Origin: Atrina japonica
Lineage: Eukaryota > Mollusca > Bivalvia > Pterioida > Pinnidae
Assembly (NCBI GenBank): GCA_030159075.1
Contig: BROG01000077.1
Location: forward strand, 1,015,001 to 1,079,000
DNA length: 64,000 bases
Reading direction: 5' to 3'
Both the position numbers and the translations under genes were made by a program. This document shows, piece by piece, positions 56,867 through 64,000 of the stretch (position 1 is the stretch's first letter; each line of letters starts with the position of its first letter). The notes below the pieces were generated by a model. It was not told where the DNA came from. It did no database searches and worked only from the letters and a program-made list of their open reading frames with translations.

Positions 56867-57929
56867 CTACTTTGTCACTGCTCATTATGAAAGTTAGGAG
56901 AGAAATTTAGATAAGCTGTAAGCTTTATTTCCGATACTACCATTCTATAAATCTTTATGTATTACGATTACTTTTTACCATTAAATATGTTTAAACTAAT
57001 GTTTTAAACCAATCCAACAAACACTTAAACACTGACACCATGATAACCCAAGACACAAACAGTCACGCTATTGGCCTCTTTTTGTCGTGCGGCATCTTTA
57101 ATATTTTCGACTTTTTCTAAAAAAACTACATTCAAATTATGTTCAAATCTTGTAAGAAGACACAAATTGTGAATTCTGTGATTTTAGTACCCCTTTGACC
57201 TTTTGGGCGGGGCTAAAGGTGCCAAAAAGCCCAAAATTCAATTTTTCGTTACCCATGCACATCAAGAATAAAAACTGAATATATGGCTAGAATGAGAATA
57301 CAACCCTTTACTAAATTGTGAAATTTATTAACCTTGGTGCAGGGTTTCAGGTCTTGGATGGGGTCAATATAGCTTTATAGTGCACTTGATCTAAGAAACA
57401 TTTCTCTTCTTACATGCATATTAAAGAAAAACTGATTATACTTTCAGTAAAATCATTTAATTTTCTACTACAATTGAGAAATCGTCGAATAAGCCTCTTA
57501 CTGAAATTGCTTACTTATATTACAGTGATATCCAGCAAAGTTTTCCGATACAACAACATCGCTGTCCTGTATTCCATTGGGAGCCTTTTACTCCGTGGCA
57601 TGTTTTCTGCAAACTTTCTTGACTCTCATGGCGTTTAAAACGGAATGAAAATTATGTAAGTTTCATTAACACCTTCGTCTGATAAAATTATTTCCAATTT
57701 GTTCTCCGGAAATGTGTTTTACTTTTTTATTTTATCTGTTTCAACCAGTTTTAAAATGGATGACGCTTTCCATGATTTTTTATGGGGCGATGTATAAAAA
57801 ATCCCGGTATGGTGAAAAACGGGTTTTCTCCCATCGTTCACATATTATCGGCAAGGATTAGCTACACACGTTATAACATTACAATTTATGACGTAGATCT
57901 TCTGTGGTTTCTAGAATGCAGCACATATT

Positions 57930-58350
57930 TTTGTCAGACTTGACATAGATCTGTGTACATGTACATAGATATGTATATTATGTGTAGATGTACATAGATA
58001 TGTAGATTATGTGTAGATGTACAGACATGCAGATTGTGGGTAGATCTATATAGACATGTAGATCATGGATAGATCCACATAGACATATGGATTATGGGTA
58101 GATCCACATAGACATGTAGATAATGGGTAGATCCACATAGACATGTACATTATGGGTAGATCCACATAGACATGTAGATCCTGGATAGATCACCATAGAC
58201 ATGTCGATTATGTGTAGCTCTACCTAAACATGTAGATTATGGGTAGATCTACGAAGACATGTAGATATGGGTAAATCTACAAAGACATGTACATTTTTGG
58301 TAGATCTACATTGAAATGTAGATTAAAGTATATCTACGTAGACATGTACC
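57930..58350. repeat. 29-bp minisatellite (degenerate)
   Basis: Unit TAGATCCACATAGACATGTA plus GATTATGGG, about 14 copies with many substitutions and 28-30 bp spacing. Confidence 0.88.
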
Positions 58351-58374
58351 CTCAAGGCAGAAATAGATTTTTCA

Positions 58375-58440
58375 ATTTTCACCTATATCCTGTACATCCT
58401 ATAAATTTGGTATCTGCGATTTTTTATATTCTATTAATCT
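58375..58440 (+). mobile_element. Solo family A tail end
   Basis: ACCTATATCCTGTACATCCT, ATAAATTTGGTATCTGCGAT, TTTTTATATT: the last 60 bp of the A tail. Confidence 0.65.
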
Positions 58441-58529
58441 ATGTTACCATGTTGTATATACAATATGCATAGTATAGAAATAAAGATATAGAGAGCGAGA
58501 AAGAGGAAAAACAAAAATCGTAAACTCCT

Positions 58530-58622
58530 TCTTCGACCTCAGTTGCGGTTTTAACCTGTGAAGAGAGAATGCTTATATACCATAGCACCTGTTTCCACAC
58601 CTGGATTTTCAAGATGTACGTG
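58530..58622 (+). mobile_element. Diverged family A tail core
   Basis: TAACCTGTGAAGAGAGAATG, CTTATATACCATAGCACCTG, TTTCCACACCTGGATTTTCA in tail order. Confidence 0.45.
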
Positions 58623-60100
58623 TTCCTCCCCCCCCCAAGATTAAATATGACTGTACGTTGTGTTCATAATTTATTTGATATCCATTATTTTAACTCATTA
58701 ACTTATAAATGTCTATGTACATTAATACATACATGGAATGAGCAGTCTGTTGCATTTATTTCATATTGATTCGTTTTAAGAACATAAGCTATGTTTTTTA
58801 ATTGCTTTAGAATCCATTTGACAACTATACCTTTGCAAACGATCAGTGCGTTTCATTCGACCTTGCTATTTGCATACTTCATACACTGCTGAGCCTTACA
58901 TTATTCGGTTAATTTGATAGCACATATTTAGAATCCATTTATGTGTCACTGATGCTTGCACTGTATATGAAATAAAACATAGATACAATGATGATCATCA
59001 AATGGTATTATTCATTAGAGAATGGAAATGCATCCATGCATTAAAAAATAATAATCCAATCACAATCCATTCACAATACAGCAATACCGAGTAATGCAAC
59101 TTTAACTTAAAGTACTGAGTTTGAAACTTCAGCAGAAACCAAGCGAACAAGATTGTATCAGGAAAAACGATATCTCCCTCCTGATATAAAACAAATCTAG
59201 ACGAAAACTCACATGCAGTACCTTTGTTGGACAGGAATGCGTTTGTGCCGTTTCAGTATCGCTGAAAATCTTAATTAGAGACACTAAAATTATCGTGAAA
59301 ATGCCAGAGCGGCTCTTGTGATCCCTGGATTTACTTTTATGCAGCTTTAGTAATTTATGTGATAGGTCACGGCAAAAATAATATGTAGTGGCAGTTGAAA
59401 ATCGCATAGAACATAATGGTAATATTATAGGATTGTATTGCTTCGTACAGTCTGTGATTCTATTTTCACCTTTTAAGATGAATGTTAAACATTTTGATAT
59501 ATAAATATAAACAGTTTGAAAACATAATTGAAGGCATGGAATTGATATGAGTAACGCAACCAATATCCTTTGCTATATTGATGCTAATCATTATATGCTG
59601 AGTAAATATCGTAATGTGATATACATGCATATCTCACGGTCATTGAAATTTATCGTCTTTTATAGTCAAATCAATATACACTGGCGGGTGGATTTAGGCG
59701 AAGCATTTCTTGGCCTGGACGAGTTAAAATTTTACGTAATTATTTCAAGCATAACATTAAAATTATACTGGCAAGGCCAATCGTTCCTACTTGTCACCAT
59801 GCATAAGAGAGTAACCAGTGGAGAATAAAACGTTCCATACAGCTTGTCATACCCGAAAAGTTAAATCATTCGTATGATGATCAAAAGGTTTCTTCACAGC
59901 TTAGTTACCTGCACTTTAGTATAACAACTCAATTTAATCAATATATGTACATGTATTACAAACTGTTAATACAATGATGAATTAGCGCTATGATTGTACC
60001 AGTTTTAATATTATTAATAGACAATTAGCGATAAATATAATCTAACGTCCGTGCATGAGCTCACAGGAGCGTTCACATTCTACATATACAGTCCCAGTTA

Positions 60101-60285
60101 CAGTGGATCCTTGTCTAAAGACCACATCACTTAGGATACGTCGCATATAAGACCACATTTATTAAATCATTATAAATTTCTGAATATATATCAAAGTATT
60201 TCATACCCCCACTCAAGAGTTCACCTCGTTAATCATAACACTTCTGGTCAGTCTCATAGGTGGTCTTTTTAGTGAGGTTCCACTG
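60101..60285. mobile_element. Tc1/mariner-type MITE (185 bp)
   Basis: Ends CAGTGGATCCTTGTCTAAAG and, reversed, CAGTGGAACCTCACTAAAAA, both running into AGACCAC. Flanked by TA at 60099-60100 and 60286-60287, the duplication expected for Tc1/mariner. No transposase. Confidence 0.85.
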
Positions 60286-60344
60286 TACTTTCACAGAAGT
60301 ACTCTTTTATATCAATAATATTTTAGTTGATTTAATGGATGTTT

Positions 60345-60570
60345 ACTCCACAGTCAACATTTTTTAATAATATGGTAGCGCACAGTTTTAGTGGTACAGG
60401 AAATAACCCCGTTACAATGTACTCGGGAAGAGACCACTGGCCTACCGCAAAGCAAACTTTCTCAGAAAATCATTTTAGATTACAACAGGGCCCGACCCTG
60501 CAGGACTATAGGTGAGGGATGGCATGCTTTAAAGTACAATGCCCTAACTACATGTCCATAAAGCCCCTGT
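60345..60570 (-). mobile_element. SINE remnant
   Basis: ATGGTAGCGCACAGTTTTAG, AGGAAATAACCCCGTTACAA, GAGACCACTGGCCTACCGC and GCCCTAACTACATG, the same layout as at 9361-9605, with a degraded B box. Confidence 0.6.
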
Positions 60571-60649
60571 ATAGATAATGATATACGTTTCAAGTAAAAG
60601 ACTTAAGAAAAATAGATAAAATACATAATTCGTTAACACTTATTCCTTT

Positions 60650-60655
60650 TTTATT
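60650..60655 (-). promoter_or_regulatory. Polyadenylation signal of the multicopper oxidase gene
   Basis: AATAAA on the - strand about a dozen bases after the TGA stop. It implies a very short 3' UTR if used. Confidence 0.5.
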
Positions 60656-60666
60656 TAGTACACTTG

Positions 60667-60767
60667 TCAACGTACATACTTCTGACAGACCCATGGGGCC
60701 ACAATACATGTCTGATCCTGATGTTGAACCATGTGATGCCCGACATTGTTGTGAGATCCAATTAGTC
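60667..60767 (-). CDS. Multicopper oxidase last exon
   Basis: The acceptor TCATTTCAG ends at 60768. Encodes GLIGSHNNVGHHMVQHQDQT and then a short cysteine-containing end (CIVAPWVCQKYVR), followed by TGA. This C-terminal end is rich in His and Gln and carries two cysteines. It is too short to appear as an open frame; support is the acceptor, the matching phase and the nearby AATAAA. Confidence 0.78.
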
Positions 60768-63193
60768 CTGAAATGACAAATAATTCAACCATTTTACATT
60801 GTCTGTAGTTTCATCAGAACATCACATTTTAGATAAATAAAGTGTGATCATTATCTAAGTAACGTCGCCATCACTGCCATGCTAACAGGGGACACTGACT
60901 CCTTCCCGATACCTTGTCACATTCCGTTTGGGATTCTCAATTGTTCTTCACGTTGAGACCTTTTTATATCCAATTTGTCATATTCAAATGGACTTGGAGT
61001 TACAAAAAGCCATTGTACTTCATCAATTTTACTTTTATTTGAAAAATACAATATAACTTTAATTCCTTTCCTTTTACTTTTCTTTCCTTATTGTTTGATA
61101 ATTGTTTTGGGTAACTGTTTTCTATTTTGCGTAAAGTGACTCTTCAGTCTATAAGGTCATTGCGTTTTACGTAAATATACATTTTCAATGTCAAAAAGGT
61201 ATTACAGTGAAAAAACGACATTTAATTACCTAAACTATGAAAGAAGGAGTAACGTTTTACCTAGAGATTGCTGTCTTGCTAACTCATGGCTTATGTATTC
61301 TTCAAACTCCTGTGCTTGCACTGAAAACACGGGGCATGTCGGGAATCCGTGGGGGATAGGGGGCATCTCGTTGATATCTCCTTCCTCCATGATTAACGTC
61401 ATTCCATCATGTAAGTGAATATGAAGATGACAGTGCATCAACCAAAACCCTGAAATAATTGATCATGTATTGTCAAAATCAGAGGAACATGTATACGTAT
61501 GTGTGAATCCTTGGGCAAGTTTAGTTTACCGGTCGATATAGAAAAAGTGAGGGAAATACCTCTAACATAATTCTAATCCTAAACCTTTACCTGAAACCCT
61601 AAACCATAACCCTAGAAATGAAACCCTTAGCCCTAACCCTAACGTGACCATTGATTGACTTCAAGAAGGAGGCAGTGACCGGTAAACTCCAGACTAGCCA
61701 GAAACGAGGCAACTGCAGTTACGATTTCTTTAGACGAATACAGATGGACGATCATGCCTTGCGTTAAACACGCGTATGAGATACACATTAACAAATATGA
61801 CTAATTGATACTAAACTTTAAATATAGTAGCTGGGGTATTTGAACTATTAAGAAAAATGTTTCCCCGTATATGATTAAGATACGTAAAATGTATCTTAAG
61901 GTAAATGTGCAGTACAAAAAGACACTAATAAATTTAAATTCTATACAGCGAGCAATATATGTTTCTTTCCCGTTTATAAATGATTATCAATGACACAAAC
62001 GAGTAGCATATACAATATTACAGACAGTAATATACTAACCGGTAGAACATCAAGAGGACAACAAAGATATAGAAAAAACTGGATGAATACAGACGTCTAA
62101 AAAACTAGAGATGGGGTCGGGTACAATGGCAGAGTTAGCATTTCCCTACATGTATGAGATATTTCCATTTTTACATGAAAATGTCATACCTTTTCGTAAG
62201 TTTATAGTGATTCATTGACATATGATAAGTGTAATATATCATGCTACAACAATAATTCATATATATGGTGGCGGTAAGTTTTTTTTTAAATTTAGAATGA
62301 TGGTGTCCGATTACATTGATTTAGTTTAAACATATAGTATTACCAATGATTGGCAAAATACACAATATTAACAAATTTATCAAGCAAGGGATCTGAAAAA
62401 AGCAATTACATTGTACCTTATAAAAGTGACTACCTGCCATCCGCTTGAAAATTTGCGAACTCTTTCACATAATCAATTAAGGATTAAGCGGAGCTCGAAC
62501 CTTTGTTGACCAGAAGTGATAGAGTGCATGTTTTAAAACGCGATGATGTTAAATTACCACGGAGGCCATTGGTAGTGAAAGTAAATCTTTTTATACTTAT
62601 TCCGACAAGGATAATGTATCTTTTGCTATGATCTTTACTAGAGTATGAATTCGTGAAATGTGATATTGGTCTGTAGTGGATGTTTTCGTTATGACATCTG
62701 AGGTCATCGCTGTCCTTTCTTTATGCCAATGTTGACACTGAAGTTTATCGATACTTTTATCGTATCGATGTACTAACCCAAAACTCTATAAAATAAGTAC
62801 CTTAAAAATGTACGTAACTGGCACCAAAATATAAACGTGATTTATAATACTATATGTACAAAAATGTGAAATATTTAGTAAAAAGACCCAAAATTATACC
62901 CAACTGACCTGGATTATCCGCTACGAAACGTATGACCACGTATCCTCCGTAAGGAACACTGACCGTATCTTTAAGGGGTGGATCTACCAAGTTCAATCCC
63001 GGAATATTTCCACCATGCCATTGAGGATTTGTCCACGTAGCCTCACTACATGTCGAAGTTAAACACGTGATATCCCTAGTTCCTCTTATAAACTCTCCGG
63101 TAATAGGATTGTAATCCGGGTATCCAATTTTCATGACGTGAAAATGATGTCCATGGAGATGAACCGGATGGAATAATCTAAACGGGACGGTAT
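60667..63193 (-). CDS. Laccase-like multicopper oxidase, C-terminal three exons (5' end outside window)
   Basis: C-terminal cupredoxin domain of a multicopper oxidase, an enzyme class that oxidises phenols, amines or metal ions and reduces oxygen to water. Three - strand exons join in phase 1: 63193-62909, 61449-61261 and 60767-60667, about 191 residues ending at TGA (60669-60667). The first exon carries HPVHLHGHHFHV, the second HCHLHIHLHDGM. These supply type-1, type-2 and type-3 copper ligands, including the axial Met. PGLNLVDPPLKDTV and FVADNPGFW match the animal laccase pattern. The two N-terminal cupredoxin domains must lie beyond base 63193, and I could not identify them before 64000. 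The natural substrate is unknown. The gene converges on the receptor gene. Confidence 0.92.
60768..61260 (-). other. Multicopper oxidase intron (493 bp)
   Basis: GT-AG on the - strand; mostly a family B tail (60870-61030). Confidence 0.8.
60870..61030 (+). mobile_element. Solo family B tail
   Basis: GCCATGCTAACAGGGGACAC, TGACTCCTTCCCGATACCTT, GGGATTCTCAATTGTTCTTC, ACGTTGAGACC and TATTCAAATGGACTTG. Confidence 0.75.
61261..61449 (-). CDS. Multicopper oxidase exon with HCH...H...M motif
   Basis: The acceptor TATTTCAG ends at 61450 and the donor GTAAAA begins at 61260. Encodes FWLMHCHLHIHLHDGMTLIM, the signature with the type-1 cysteine, two type-3 histidines, a type-1 histidine and an axial methionine, then a variable tail (GDINEMPPIPHGFPTC...). 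Confidence 0.93.
61570..61646. repeat. Degenerate telomere-like (CCCTAA)n tract
   Basis: AATCCTAAACC, GAAACCCTAAACCATAACCC, CTTAGCCCTAACCCTAACG: about nine CCCTAA-like units with drift. Confidence 0.7.
62040..62140 (-). mobile_element. Family A tail remnant
   Basis: CTGGATGAATACAGACGTCT, AAAAAACTAGAGATGGGGTC, GGGTACAATGGCAGAGTTAG: reverse complement of the tail core, diverged. Confidence 0.5.
62260..62582 (-). mobile_element. SINE remnant with internal insertion
   Basis: Starts ATATATGGTGGCGGTAAG; the reverse B-box-like GGAGCTCGAACC is at about 62491-62502. The middle is longer than in other copies. Confidence 0.5.
62909..63193 (-). CDS. Multicopper oxidase exon with HPVHLHGH motif
   Basis: The acceptor CAG is at 63194-63196 and the donor GTCAGT begins at 62908. 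Encodes DTVPFRLFHPVHLHGH through FVADNPG (95 residues counting the split first codon). HPVHLHGH gives type-1, type-2 and type-3 copper ligands. The two cysteines in DITCLTSTC are probably a disulphide pair; that is inference. Confidence 0.93.
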
Positions 63194-64000
63194 CTGGGTA
63201 AAAAATAGAAACTGGTCTTCACTTACGTTTATATCCTCATGCGTAATAAACATATTTCCAAGTTGATGAATGACGTAACATACAAAGAGATATTCCATTT
63301 CAAAGCGATATAAGCTGTCACAATGATAATATTGTTCTAGGACATATAAACGAGATAATATACAAAATTAAACACGTGAAACGTTATAAAAGATCTTCTT
63401 TTCTTTTATTAGAATTTAAATATTCACGTACCTTTAAAAATACGGCTGTATTTCCGTATGCAATGATCTTTCAGATATATTCTTTTGCCATATCAAATAT
63501 TCTTCGTAATTCAGTCAGGGGAGATCTCGGTCTTTTACGCGCTTAGTCTATCGGCAATCTCGGCTATTGACACAATCGGCATATGTTAAAGTCGGCCTAA
63601 TTTTATGTGTTTTTATTTACTTAAACATACAGGATGTGATTTATTATTATCACGTGATCTGCGTGCAGCATTTATTTGAATGAAACTACCAGGTCACTAA
63701 TATATTTTTTCCAATCTTAAATGTTACCCTGAAATGAATGCTGACATTGCAAGATAAAAGTAATATGACTGTAAAAACTATTCGTACTTTATGTTTTACA
63801 ATCGTGCCGCCATGCCCGATGGAGCTGAGTAGTTCCAGTTTAGATGCAATAATCATCATTAGATATAACGGGGGATTATTATGTGCGTAAAATATTTTTA
63901 AATAAAGAAAATTAGTTTTGAGGATAAGTTTATGTTTGTTTTGTTTTCTTATTTTATCAAAACAATCACCTTAAAGCTGATCATCTATTTACTGTAAAAG
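63194..64000. other. Presumed upstream intron of the multicopper oxidase gene
   Basis: No exon recognised on either strand. The preceding exon must end in phase 1 with G before the AT that opens the 63193 exon. Confidence 0.6.

Larger units (their letters stand above)
61450..62908 (-). other. Multicopper oxidase intron (1459 bp)
   Basis: GT-AG on the - strand. Holds the telomere-like tract, a family A tail remnant and a SINE remnant. Nothing recognised in 61650-62035 and 62585-62905. Confidence 0.8.

Noticed and set aside
59129..59563. 144-residue minus-strand open frame
   Set aside because: No recognisable domain, no splice context and no neighbour suggesting a gene; probably a chance frame.
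63420..63480. Upstream oxidase exon with a GTACGT donor
   Set aside because: All three minus-strand frames give stops or no cupredoxin similarity.

Overview
This is nuclear DNA from an animal, most probably a bivalve or other lophotrochozoan mollusc. The evidence is AT-rich sequence, two intron-rich metazoan genes with GT-AG splice sites, very long microsatellites, tRNA-derived SINE remnants with the conserved core common in molluscs, and several copies of an abundant GIPMGTNCA/YIDD reverse-transcriptase element that I recognise from bivalve genomes. The species cannot be named from the sequence alone.

Two real genes are visible and they are convergent. (1) On the + strand, a complete six-exon Cys-loop receptor gene (3601-47761) encodes a 511-residue nicotinic acetylcholine receptor alpha-type subunit. 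It has a signal peptide, a Cys-loop, a vicinal cysteine pair in loop C, and TM1-TM4. The exons join in frame, with introns of about 27.4, 5.7, 0.8, 7.1 and 1.5 kb. (2) On the - strand, the last three exons (63193-60667) of a laccase-like multicopper oxidase carry the HPVHLHGH and HCH...H...M copper motifs. Its 5' part lies beyond the right edge. About 13 kb of repeat-rich DNA separates the two 3' ends.

Everything else is repeats, mostly nested. There are two related retroelement families (A and B) with 5'-truncated, mutated RT copies and many solo 3' tails. There are also a decayed LINE (49840-51690), SINE remnants, at least five kinds of terminal-inverted-repeat element or MITE, minisatellites with units of 24, 29, 29, 38 and 65 bp, and large (TA)n, (CT)n, (CTA)n and (CA)n arrays. 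Most long open frames are microsatellite translations.

The most unusual structure is in intron 4. Two near-identical 460-bp TIR elements (39066-39526 and 42012-42470) flank 2.5 kb. The outer flanks share AACA and the inner flanks share TATA. That is the pattern expected if a DNA circle carrying one element integrated by homologous recombination into another copy, or if a MITE-bounded composite moved. Other points for follow-up: two RT subfamilies share a tail core; a filled/empty site pair defines the 3' end of family A; an A-rich island is bounded by a 19-bp direct repeat; and a 2.26-kb inverted-repeat element carries a nested SINE. I did not find a convincing new multi-gene system.
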